From Didymodactylos carnosus (lineage: Eukaryota > Rotifera > Eurotatoria > Philodinida > Philodinidae), in the NCBI GenBank assembly GCA_905250885.1, contig CAJNOQ010000605.1:1-45443 (forward strand): 45,443 bases of DNA, written 5' to 3'. The position numbers and the translations under genes were made by a program. The notes beneath the pieces are model-generated. The model did no database searches, was not told the origin of the DNA, and saw only the letters and a program-made list of their open reading frames with translations. Shown here piece by piece: positions 12,743 to 23,994 of this stretch; the stretch's first letter is position 1; the number at the start of each line of letters is the position of its first letter.

Positions 12743-13816
12743 GTAATTTCATAATGGACACTATGTAGTAATCTTGCTGATTATAAATATCACATTTAAA
12801 TTCCAAAAACCTTTTACAGATAGAACATTGCGCAGTTCAATATTACAACTACACCTTTGCACAAATAAAAAACAGAACGATTTGAATCCTTACGATGGTG
12901 GTGTTTCTAATCTCCAGACGTATTGGACAATAGCTTTACCATTCATGGATTTCACTTCAATAACATTAGTTACTGTTAGTGGTAACTGTTAACTAATTTA
13001 CCAGCAACGCACAAAATGTCAAAAAGCCGGCATTTATACGCGTAAAATGTGACTTTTTGACGCGTATGAACGTCATTGTTTTTTTGCTTGGGTAACGGGC
13101 GTAAACGACGAAAGACGATGGCCGTTTATCATCTTTTATGGTAAAATTATGCCATTTTTAACTGTTTACTAAGACATATCCGACGTCCGCAATCACCGAC
13201 ATGGGTTATGTTGTTAGTACTGACATTTCCGGCAATGTAGAAATATTCGACCACACAAAGAGTTATTTCCTTCGGATGACAGTTCACTGATTTTTGTTTG
13301 TGTCTATTACCGAACGGAATGGTGAATGCGGGAACTTTGCCGATTAGGAGGAGCGGAGGCAAGGAAACAAATAAAAATTAATATACGAAAAATCAATTTT
13401 TTATCAAATTTTATTTCTGTGATAAAAGAACCTTTACGTAATGACAGATGCTCCCAGATGTTTTTCATTGTGTTGCGAAAAATGGGTATTGTTTACGTTA
13501 ATAAAAAGGCACAGTTTTATAAAGAATTTCGTGGGGAATCTTTTTTAAACAAAATTAGCCTTCAGTCACTAACTGCAACCAAAATCAAGAGGTCTATCCG
13601 TTAGTTTTGAAACTGATCCCGGTCCTGCTGATGTCTCACCTCATCCCATACAAAAGCAAACGGTTTTTCAAAAAATAATGGGCTCTAATTCATGGTTTCC
13701 TTCAACATTTTCTGCGACCTAGACAAGAACAAAATTAATCCAGAAAGAAAGATAGGTTTTTTTATTGATCCTCTCTTAATCATTCTACGCATAATAATTG
13801 GTGACCTTCAGTTAAA

Positions 13817-13822
13817 TTTATT
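13817..13822 (-). terminator. Candidate poly(A) signal for the TMEM41A-like gene
   Basis: AATAAA on the minus strand (tttatt on plus), about 150 nt past the stop codon at 13972. A second copy lies at 13761-13766. Confidence 0.5.
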
Positions 13823-13971
13823 TGCTTGATGTCTGTAAAACACAATTTTACATTGTTCAATCTCCCGTGTCTTTAATAAAGACAGTAAATAAAATTGAAA
13901 TTTGACTAGTTAATGAAATATAAAAAAGTTTCTAAATTGATAGATAAAAACAAAAATACATAACGAAGTTT

Positions 13972-16900
13972 CTATTCAATAACTGCTTGTGGTATTTTGC
14001 GTCTCACCAGACCGATGATTAATCCTGCAAGACCAGCAACGCATGCAACCAATGATAAACTAGCCAATGTTTTTAAAGTAAAAAAATCATCTAGACTGTT
14101 CAATTGTGAAAGAAATGAACCGGTTTGAATTGAAATAAAATTAAGTGGCATTAAACCTAAATAATAAATAATTAAATCAATAATTTTCAGCAATAACAAG
14201 AATGATGATGACTCTAACATAACCTACCGAATAGTAAGGAAAAGAAAAATGTCTTTTTTGGTACATTAACTATTGGAGATGCGATGTTTATGAGCCAATT
14301 AGGTGACATTGGTACCATACGCATAAATAAAAGCATGAAAAATAAATTATGACGAGCAGCTTCAACCTAAAACATAGTGAGGATGTTGTATGATTTATTA
14401 AAACAAATGTTTTTTTTGTATACTTTTGTTTGAAATAAAATAATTTTTTTATGGCAGCATCGCATCATAAAATCACGTGCAAAAAAATAGATCAATGAAT
14501 AACATATACTACCACCAATTACTGTTAAGAGACAACATAACGGAAAACCCAATGCAACGCCGAAGAGTGCACCACCAAGTAGATTCTATCTTGAGAAGAA
14601 GAAAAAATGCGAATATTCAATATTTATATCAACGGTCATTTCTCACCATTAAAACATTTCCTGGAAGAGCAAACGTTTGTTTGTAAATATAAGCGGAACA
14701 AAATAATAATAAAACATATCCAAAATTAATATCACGATAACGTTGAAGTACAACGGATAATACTTTGAGATCATCAAAAGTTCGAGGAAAACGAATGACG
14801 ACTCTAAGTGAAACAAAAGTTAGATTTTAAACACTCAAGCGTATTTTTGAAAAAAAATTCAATAATAACCATTGGATAAAAATTGATATGTTCTTAAGTT
14901 ATCTTACTGATCTTTCTAACAAGAAAAAAATCGAATAAAATTATACTGATCATTTTCAATGAAGTCAGTGAACAAGGTTTTTCACAAGAACACTTTAATA
15001 CGACTTAGCCTGTTTGCTAACTCAATAATTTAATATTTATAGATATAATTCTTACTTTTCTTCTTCACTGGTGTTTAAAGCTGGTCCATTGACAGATAAA
15101 ACATACAGATAAATCGTAAAACAGACAAATATACATGGGATGATAATAGCACTCATGCTTGAATGACCTGGAAGAAAGAGGAATATTACTGGAGGAAAGA
15201 GGAATATCGCTTAGTTACTGAAATTTGAATAAGAATACAAACTATTATGAGAGTAATAACATGCTTAGTTAGCATGAAACGATAACATTCATCTTTTTCG
15301 ATAACTCTTTAATCGACCTTGCTGAATTGTCTGTTTAAAGAAAGAGTAGATCCGATCGTTTGAATAGCTTTTGATAGAAAGTAGCTAGAGAGTTGCATCT
15401 TTCGTCATACGCTAGAGGATACTTTGGAGCATCTTTTCATAAACGAAGTCAATTGGAAAATATTAATAATATAATAGTATTAATATATAAAACTGATGGA
15501 ACATTATTTATCAACTACTCTGAAATTCGTAGTAATTCTTGGTTTCAGAAAAGAGTTCAAAATTAAATTAAGTCAAATAAATCATTTTTCATTACACTGC
15601 AGATATGAGTTTATCAAGAATTAGAGAAGAGCTGTCCGAAAATTTTAGAAAATCCATGGCTAAGCAGTGAAAAATCAAAAGCTCGCTTAGATCTCATTTT
15701 AAAGAGGATACTTTGGACTATCTATCTGTATAGAAAATCTAATGTATTCGTACTTCAAAATTGTTTCGCGCTATGGTCCAACTTTCCAAACATCTGCTTG
15801 AGAAGAACCTATGTGTGAAAAATATTTTCCAATTGACTATGTTTGTGAAAAGATGCTTCAAAGTATCCTCTAGTGTTTGGCGAAAACTGCAGCTCTCTTC
15901 ACTGCGAAAAGAAGTGCCCTTTGGTGAGATTTAGGGCGCATGAAAGTGCCCTGTTTGTTGTTTTCACGGTGACTGTGGCGCACTTAGGGCACTTTCATGT
16001 GCCCTAAACCTCACCAAAGGGTAGTTTTTTTCCCAGCGTAGCTGCTATCTGATTTAAGATCTCCCGTTGTCAGAAATCTATCTCCGAAAGTATAAGTCTG
16101 ATCTTAACAACAATTTCAGAGAATGTTGGACATGCCAAAGTATGATAAGGAATTTTTTTGACTCTGCTTGTCATCGTTCGTGAGATGGCGCTACAACAAT
16201 GGCCAACATGAGACGGTTCCTAGCTGCAAGTTTTCTCGGTAACAAAACGTCTGAAGCGCAGGTGATGAGCTTAAAATGACCTATATAAAACAGACTATAG
16301 GTTAAGAAAGACGGACTTTTAACATTTTACTTTTCCACATAATGGTAAGCGTCAAAAGTCAAAAATTCGAAAAAGTCTCATTAATTTGCAAAAAGACGCT
16401 TCTCTAGCCACAAATCCAGAGCGAATATCGAAAAGTAGGCTCTATTAGCGTCTAGCCGAAGCTGTTAACTTCAATTTAAGAACAGCCCGAGCTCTCCACG
16501 ACATTTCGTTATCGAAAAATCTTGCAGCTACGAAATGTGAACAAGAAGAAATATCGTTTCGAGAAAAACGCAAAATACTTTTTCCGTTCGAAAAATGTCG
16601 GATTTTTCGTAATATTCCAATGAACAAAGTTTCTAATGGTTTGTGCTATTTATGGGTACGAAACGTTGACAAATAAACATCAAAATGTTAAACAAACAAA
16701 AATTTAAAGCTGTTATCTCAGCTAAATTTCTAAACAAAGTTCCTTTATATATTCCGGCGAGCATATGCGTATCCACTCGGCATGGTTGAAAACCTACTGC
16801 GATGTGAAATCTATAAAAAAAACACAAAGATTGTTCTCTTCTACAATGGGGTGTTCAGAAACCTTCTTGAAAAATCTCAAAAAAGTCCAGGGCATAGAAC

Positions 16901-18563
16901 TTACGAGGGAACTTTTCGAGGTGATTGAACGCTTTTTGCTCGGAATCTAGTGGGTTATAGGTTATCGACCATTTTTATTACGAATATGACCATGGAGGTT
17001 GCCCTTTGCCCTTCGAAGATCTGGTTTTCTAGAAAACTAGTTTTTCAGAAACTCTGAAATATAACCCGAACCTTTCTTAATGAGGCATGATTGTAGCCCG
17101 CACATTTCTGATTGAAATGAGACATCTGCCAGCTTTATACGACCTTTCTTTGCAAAGTTATAGAATTTACAACAAAAGCCCTAAATTAATTGCTTATTTC
17201 TGTAACTTTGAGCTGACAATGAACATTTAGGGCCTTTCTTGTAAATTCTATAACTTTGCAAAGAAAGGTCGTATAAAGCTGGCAGATGTCTCATTTCAAT
17301 CAGAAATGTGCGGGCTACAATCATGTTTCATTAAGAAAGGTTCGGGTTATATTTCAGAGTTTCTGAAAAACTGGTTTTCTAGAAAACCAGATCTTCGAAG
17401 GGCAAAGGGCAACCTCCATGGTCATATTCGTAATAAAAATGGTCGATAACCTATAACCCACTAGATTCCGAGCAAAAAGCGTTTAATCACCTCGAAAGGT
17501 TCCCGCATTAGTTCATTCGAAAGATAACGCTTCGGGCTATTAAACCATGTACTTATTTAAAGAATGCTATTTTCAACGAAAATTAACATTTCTGACGGGG
17601 GGAGGCACAGTGTGCATCCGGGTAAACATAAGGTGAAAAAACGAAAGTCAACTTTTTATCAACTCAAATGGTGGTAAATATACTTCAAGACATGCTCTAT
17701 CTGATGGCATAAAATGTTTTGTTATGAATCCCAAGTAGAGTGGAAAGCCCGCCAATCAAAAATTACCGTGAAAATACACCTATCGTTAAAAAAATTAGTT
17801 TGTTGCTTAAGACTTAGCCGATGAGTAGGCAAAAACAACGCATATTCGGAGCTGTCTCAGTGTCCTCTATCGATTCGTAAAAAGAATTTTAAATTTCAGC
17901 TCATAAATGTTAAGAAAATAAAGGAAAACTTTTCTGTATTGATTTTCCGAATGGCTAAGTATAGCGCTGTGCGCACGCTAGCCTTAGCCATGCTCCAAAT
18001 TCGTTCAAACTTTGTCAAAACATGGTTTTCCAGGTATTTTCCATGTTTCTCAGCTCAGGAGCACTTTTATTTAAAAATAAGATCACATCTGAAATTAGCA
18101 CACTAAACTGTATCGAATGGTGTATAAAATGTCTAGTTTTCAAGGAAAAATCTTTTCGACGAAATTTTTGGGCAAAGTCTGACGATCGCATATTTACGCA
18201 AAAATGTCATTAAAAACCGCTACGAGGAAAAAGCACATCACGTTTTATTTTGCAGTTCTTTAGAAGGTAAGTTTTGGCTGTATACGTGTTTTTCTCTTTC
18301 TGTTTTTCCTTTTTTCAGATAATAGTGTTCGAATAGCAAGCTCTTTTTACTTCTTCACTAGTTTTTCCAGCCCTGTTTTTATCAAGAAAGTTGCTTTAAA
18401 TTGAACAAAAAAGACATCTTTTTATACCTGTTCGTAATAAATATTTTGAATTTGATTCTAATGTATCACTATTTTGAAATGAATCAAGTTCAGTTGTTGT
18501 ATAAGATGATGGCAATGCTGAGTGTATATGATCTGTTTTAATTTTTCCATCTTCTTTTGCCAT
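13972..18563 (-). CDS. TMEM41A: TMEM41A-like VTT-domain membrane protein
   Basis: Minus-strand exons 18563-18428, 15167-15056, 14803-14647, 14585-14424, 14366-14228 and 14156-13972 (TAG) join in phase to give about 296 residues. Family-defining stretches are FPRTFDDLKVLSVVLQRY, YVLLLFCSAYIYKQTFALPG, NLLGGALFGVALGFPLCCLL, NLFFMLLFMRMVPMSPNWLI and GLMPLNFISIQTGSFLSQLN, which match TMEM41A much better than TMEM41B. Multiple hydrophobic segments fit an integral membrane protein of the ER/endomembrane system; the related TMEM41B and VMP1 are lipid scramblases, and the role of TMEM41A is less clear. Vertebrate proteins start near the first hydrophobic segment, which here follows the ATG at 15156. 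The upstream exon adds a polar ~49-residue extension (MAKEDGKIKTDHIHSALP...). It is included because its phase-1 donor matches the acceptor at 15168 exactly; the frame stays open above 18563, so the true start is the weakest part. Confidence 0.85.
15388..15897. mobile_element. Inverted-repeat element, ~77-bp TIRs
   Basis: The arm at 15388-15464 (gagagttgcatctttcgtca, then gctagaggatactttgg) is the imperfect reverse complement of 15821-15897, about 85% identical by eye, with the longest shared block ending tcaattggaaaatatt. The 510-bp unit has no ORF. No clear target duplication was found. Confidence 0.65.
15917..16021. repeat. Short fold-back with 36-bp arms
   Basis: The arms 15917-15952 and 15986-16021 are reverse complements with two mismatches; each starts ccctttggtgag and ends gaaagtgccct when read inward. 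The 33-nt spacer could form the loop of a strong RNA or DNA hairpin. Confidence 0.8.
16906..17504. repeat. Long near-perfect palindrome with ~280-bp arms
   Basis: The arms 16906-17186 and 17225-17504 are reverse complements with only about ten scattered differences, separated by a ~38-nt spacer. Long identical blocks include gttataggttatcgaccatt, gaccatggaggttgcccttt and cgtataaagctggcagatgt (as read on one arm or the other). There is no ORF. It may be a fold-back transposon or an inverted duplication; near-identity implies recent origin or arm-to-arm gene conversion. Confidence 0.88.
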
Positions 18564-20061
18564 TTCATTCGTAAAACCATTTCTAGTTTCAGATTGTTTC
18601 TGTTGAATGTCTACATCACCATTAGTAGCTCGAATTATATGTAAAGACGCCACTATTTCTCTCTTGAAATGATACAGAAAGTTGCATTTGTTGAAAAATC
18701 AGTCGACGTTTTTTTTTATAAATATAATAATTATACGACGTTACGTGTATGAAAATGTATTGAAGGTAAAGAAAAAAAAGAATTAATGATGACAGAACAG
18801 CTATGCAAAAAAAGGGTTTAAATGTTTGATGACTAATGCGTTTAACTGTCTAAAACACATAGGCAATCTCATTTTTTTCTCTGTCATACTTGAAATAAAT
18901 AATAAGCACAATAAACTAGAAAAGAAAAGTATCGAGAAATAAATAAATAATTAGAATTTATCATCGTTAAATCGGACTGTAATACGACCATAGAAATAAC
19001 AACTGCTCAACGCTGCCTCAAGTAGCTTTTGGTTTATTCCTAAACTCCGCACACTTTCACCCATGCACTCATGCCTTTGAAGATTCTTTGATCTCAATTT
19101 GAAATTAATTAAAAGTGTGCCGAGTTCGGGAAGTAACGTAGATTTTTCCACTTTTCACGTTTGCCGCATTTTATAAATGTTGAAAATCGATTACGTTTTT
19201 CTTCACAAAATTGCTTTCTTAACATGATTTTTAACACATCATCAGAAGAGTGACCACAAAAAATGTAGAAACATTTTTCCTTTTATAACTTTTACTACAA
19301 GAAAAACGTGTATAGACTAAAAGTAAGGCCCTCCTCATCAAGTTGATTTTAGAATAAGAGCTAAACGTTTTCGGAATGGAGAGTGAAGACGCAAATTTCT
19401 CATCGAACTACTTTTCTTGTATGCCACATTTCACTCCGTAGTTATTGGATTTCTTACTGGTTACTATCATTATCTATGCGTCACACTCTTCTTCTATTGT
19501 TATGTCGTTTAGGTGCGATATATTTCTGCTGAACGGTCAGATTTTCTCCTTGTTTTTGTTGACACAAACATGTGGTAAATCTTTGAACAATATTTTATTT
19601 GTATTTGATTCAACAAGAAAAATAAGATTGCTTCGTTCAATGAAATAGACACATTATTTTTCTAACCTATGGCACCAGCTGTGAAATATATTGCACGCGA
19701 CAAAAAGTCAAAAAGAAAATTCCCAATTATAATATATTGCGCACAAAAAGATAAACAAAATATGCACAAATGATAAACTGTTCGATAATAAAAAAAATAT
19801 ATTGAGATTAAAGGTACATGCTCAGAACGTACATAAAATAAAAAATATCTGAACATGTTTAGAAAAAAACGAAGAGTATGATATTTGCTCGCCTTTAGCA
19901 AAACCTGAGCAGTTTGAAAATATTCTCATTCTGGTTTGAAAGTAAAGAGAAGCAACAAAAATATGTTCGAAAAAAACTAAAATCTTGTTCACAAATATCT
20001 GTTCTATCTGACGTACAGAAGAAAAGGTAGAGACGCAAAATAATAACAACAAAAGAAAAAG
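18564..20061. other. Gap between the TMEM41A-like gene and the Gln-rich gene
   Basis: This holds the 5' flank of the TMEM41A-like gene and the 3' UTR of the minus-strand Gln-rich gene. The TMEM41A frame stays open without an ATG up to at least 18653, so more of that exon or an upstream exon may be here. Nothing else is supported. Confidence 0.5.
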
Positions 20062-21485
20062 TTACACTGTAGGACAAGGCTGATACGCTTGGGTGGTGTG
20101 GGTAGATGTCGAAGACGGCGACACTTGCTGTCGCATAGGCATTTCGGTGATATTGTAATAAGACATTTGTGGTGCATAACTTGAATATAGTGGTGGTAAT
20201 CTAACATTTTGCTGGTGTTGTTGTTGATAAAATGTGTTTGAGTTCACATATGAAGTTGATGCAAATGAATGTGACGAACGATATTGTGGTATATACGGAT
20301 TTGTGTTTGATTGCATTGTTCCATCGATAGTCATATGTACGTGTTTTTTACTATACGAAAGAGGTTGTGGTGGGTGTTTAAAAATTGTAGCTTGTCGCAA
20401 CTGAGAATTACATGTGCTCTAAATATATCAAGCATAAAAATAGTGTTAACGTAACTAGAGCAGTACAATCTCACACAAGTATCAATAAGATTATATAGCA
20501 AGTCTAAAAAGAAGAGGTAACTTACTGAGTTAAAAGCGTTATCATCTGTTGCTATGCACCGTTGCTGTGGCTGATACGTTTCTCGTTGAGTCGGGTGATA
20601 ATACTGTGAATGAACTCCAGGATGGAGCCGTTGCTGATGTTGTATGGCCATTTCTTTAAGTGTGTTCGCTGCCGGTCCAGAAAGTGACGATTGAGCTAAG
20701 TGAGGACGATTTGTTCTAGAGTCATTGCATGATGATGAAGAAGATGAATATATATGGCACATATTTTGAGGTAGATAATGTATTGTAGCATTTTGCTGTT
20801 GCATTGTTGTTGTTAAACTTCGTCTTCTATCTGACAAATTATCATGCGTATAACGAACACCATCGCACGATGATAGATGATGACGACTAGATGAATCGTT
20901 TGATGTTTGATTATTGTTAGTGGAGTTATTTTCAACTAACTGAAATAAATCTTCCTCATCTGACTTTTTTGATGAGTATACTGTGGGTGTCGCTGTACTA
21001 CCCACAATCAAAAATTCATCAAATAAATTTCTATCAGCTGGTGTTATATCTTTAAGAACTCTGTCAAAATCAGCTTCACTCAGTAAATCGTTGGCTGTTA
21101 TTGTGGATTCTTGTGGTTGTTTTGTTATTTTTTCATTCGAATAAGATTTAATATTGATTGTTGAACTAACCGTAATATCACTACTGTTTATTTGTTGTAT
21201 ATTAAATTCTTGAACAATTTTTGTTTCAAAATGGGATGGAGACGCAATTTCTAATAGTGATGACGGTAGTAATTCATGTTCTTGTTCAGAAGTAATATTT
21301 GATTCAACTGGTTTCGGTTGTTGTTGGTGGTGTCGCGTAGAAAGTGAAGATTGAGATGATAAACGACGATATTTTGAAAACGGTATTTGATCATGAACTA
21401 TGTCAAATGTACGAAAATGATCCTTTTCAGTTTCGTTTAATTGTTGTTGATATTCATCAAGTTTTCGTTTCGTTTTACTTGGACT
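20062..21485 (-). CDS. Gln/Ser/Asn-rich probable nuclear protein, 3' exons only
   Basis: Two minus-strand exons, 21485-20526 and 20418-20062 (TAA), join in phase 0 and encode 438 residues. The first begins after a good acceptor (ctatttag), with a stop in frame just before, so at least one upstream exon is missing. The protein is low-complexity: a basic start (SPSKTKRKLDEYQQQ), an acidic middle with LLSEADFDRVLKDITPADRN and FDEFL, Ser and Asn runs, then GPAANTLKEMAIQHQQRLHP and a Tyr/Gln/Pro-rich tail. Such composition, with short amphipathic motifs, is typical of transcriptional coregulators. The TLKEMAIQHQQ motif made me think of Mastermind-type proteins, but their diagnostic N-terminal Notch-binding helix is not in the visible part, so no symbol is given. 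Codon use matches the other real exons in the window. Confidence 0.75.
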
Positions 21486-23994
21486 CTAAATAGAACATAT
21501 ATCTTGTTAATCACAACAGGTTCAAAACAAAAGAAGATTACGTAAAATTAGCACGATTCGAAAAAACTCAAGTGTATGTGTACTATGCCTTCCAGTTAAG
21601 CTACAATTTATTCGCCACTACATATGCAATAACATACTCAATAGATTTCTGTTTCATTTATTCCAGATACAAATTTTTACAAGATTTATATTTTCAGAAA
21701 TGTTCACTTGTTGAGCTAACAATTAATAAATAGTGTAATATTTTGTAATTGTTTTTATTGCATATTTATTTATGCCAAAAATCAATCTATTTTTATTCTC
21801 CTACGTTCCTGTCTATGTATGAATATAAAAAGACTGTTATTCTATCATTCATCTCAGGGTCCGTTGGGGTGAACGTCAAAAAAAAAATGTTTCTTCATCA
21901 GTGTACAGCATTTATCAGTTATTAGTCTAAAAGAAAATGTCAGAAATGTGCTTCGAGTTTCAAATGATAAAGAGTAATGGATATAGTAAATCTTTATGAT
22001 AAGACAATGTAACTGAAAAAACTTTTTCGATTAGTAAATCAATATTGAATATGCTTTAAATCTAATCCAAATACTTGCTAAAAAACGCTCAATATTTTAA
22101 TCTCTTTTTGTTGCAGTCTAACAAAATACAGAAAAAAATGCTACACACCGTCGTATTGTACATGAATCAAGTTTGATAACACGATTTTTATGTTATAAAA
22201 TTCTTTTGTTTGATTGAAACCAACTCAATGAAGAGAAAAAGTGAATTATTATTTTATATTATTTTTTTTCCCTTTTATTCTTCTTCCGAATAATAAATGT
22301 TACAACAACAACAACGATATGACTGCCTGCGTACTAATCTTTTTCTTTTTTTTCTTTTCAAACGAAAAACAACTAAAATTTCGATGTAATAAAGACAGAA
22401 CATGTTCATCAAATAAAAAATTTGTTTTTCTCTCTCATTCTTTACTTGAATTTACTACTAGATTTGTTGTGTTCGAGATTTTTTCCACTAAAACAATTTA
22501 ATACATGTAGCTCATTTATAATAATGACATGATGAATAATATATATATATATATGAGTGTGTATGTGTTTTTGAACATTTGAGCTCTTTCGTTTTTTGAA
22601 GAAAAAGGAGATATAGGAGTCAAAATGAACATTCTATTCATAACAAAAGAGAGAGAGAGATGATAAATCCATGCTGTTGAATGAACAACGATATAATTAT
22701 ATCTTCAATGGAATGGAACTAGGCTCAACTAGCGAACATACACTCATATCATCTTACTAGAAAATGTACAATATGAAGAATTTTAACTTTTAAAACAGTG
22801 AAACTGAACATCAGCAACAATCAAATTTTTATGACTTTGGAATTTAATGATTTCACACGTTTCCTGCAGCTTACTAATATATTATTTTCTGTTGATTTCT
22901 TTATCTTCATCCATTTATGCCAAATTTTTTTTGAAAAAAAATACAACATTAAACTGACAAAATAACCAAAAACTACATCGTTTTTCTTTTAATTAAAAGA
23001 AGTTAAAGAAGAAATGATCATCGTCATTCCCTTTTGTCCCTGTGTATGCGTGCGCATTTCAAATAAATTTATATCATACAACAGATGTTTTAGATTAATA
23101 GAAGGAGACAATTTTCATTATACAATACGGCGTTATGTGTAGGCATATTGTTCTGTATTATAATGAATGACAAACAAGATGACTAACAACTTATCGGCAC
23201 AACAACATAAGAAAAAAAAGGGAATCTCTCATTACTTGGATTACTTCATTTTCTCTTTTCATTCTTCGTTGAAAAATAATTTGTCGTTCATTTCTATATT
23301 ATCTTAAATAGGTGTGTTGCATGAGACAGCTGATCTTGAGAGTAAAACGAAGACGACTAGACCAGTTAAGTTGCTATTTGGTTTACAAGGATTTCAAAAC
23401 AGACTCTTTCTACGGAGCATATCAAAAAAATTATATCTTTAGTGCAAATGAGATTTCTGGAAAACTGAAAAATTTTCACTACCTAATGACAAATAAATTT
23501 TAGTTTAGAGAAATCTTGCATGGATGTAGTCTTTTCAATAAAATAAGCGTATCTAAAATACTTCAAGGATCATTTTTTTGAAAAAGAAATTTTGAAATAG
23601 CACCTTTCTTTGGTTTTTAAATTAAAATTTGAAATTTGAAAAATTCGAGTATGTCAAAAATAGAGGTACACACTTTCATAATTATCACATATTCAGTTAT
23701 TCAGTTGTTTTCAAACACAAGTATATCCTCTTTTTAGCTCGATTGAAATTATGCCAAAAGTCTCTCTGTTATATGCATTCAACACAAACAGAACAACATA
23801 CAAGCCATTAGACAAGTTTTTTTTTCTTCTAATTCCTTGAAGGAGACTGCTACATCGTTGTTCCACTTTTTTATACCCTCAAGCAGTTCAGAGCAAAAAA
23901 ATCAGTTTTTTTTATAGTTATCAAGGGAAAAAAGAAAGACATCTAGATCGATGTAGTGTACACCTCAAAACTATTGTTTATTCTACACTTCGTA
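21486..23994. other. AT-rich region upstream of the Gln-rich exons
   Basis: This presumably contains intron or 5' flank of the gene ending at 20062. I looked on the minus strand for a phase-0 exon and found none I trust. Simple repeats occur: (AT)n near 22539-22554 and (GA)n near 22650-22661. Confidence 0.5.

Larger units (their letters stand above)
12408..13971. other. Convergent intergenic region between FASTKD and the TMEM41A-like gene
   Basis: Both flanking genes end here, so it holds two 3' UTRs and their poly(A) signals. The stretch 12990-13370 is visibly less AT-rich than its surroundings, with several cgcgta motifs and an unplaced minus-strand open frame; it may be a degraded insertion. 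I see no supported gene. Confidence 0.6.
15168..18427 (-). other. 3.26-kb first intron of the TMEM41A-like gene
   Basis: Donor gtataa lies at 18427 and acceptor ttccag at 15173-15168 on the minus strand. The intron contains three separate inverted-repeat elements (15388-15897, 15917-16021, 16906-17504), so the pre-mRNA could form three hairpins. The remaining sequence shows no exon I can support. Confidence 0.6.

Noticed and set aside
13147-13362. 71-codon minus-strand open frame
   Set aside because: No homologous motif or gene context; listed only as a composition anomaly.
14157-14220. ATG at 14220 as the start of a small membrane protein
   Set aside because: It lies within a 71-nt intron; splicing 14228 to 14156 restores the TMEM41A sequence SLLFGLMPLNF.
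18951-19151. 66-codon minus-strand open frame between two minus-strand genes
   Set aside because: No motif, no splice links in phase with either neighbour.
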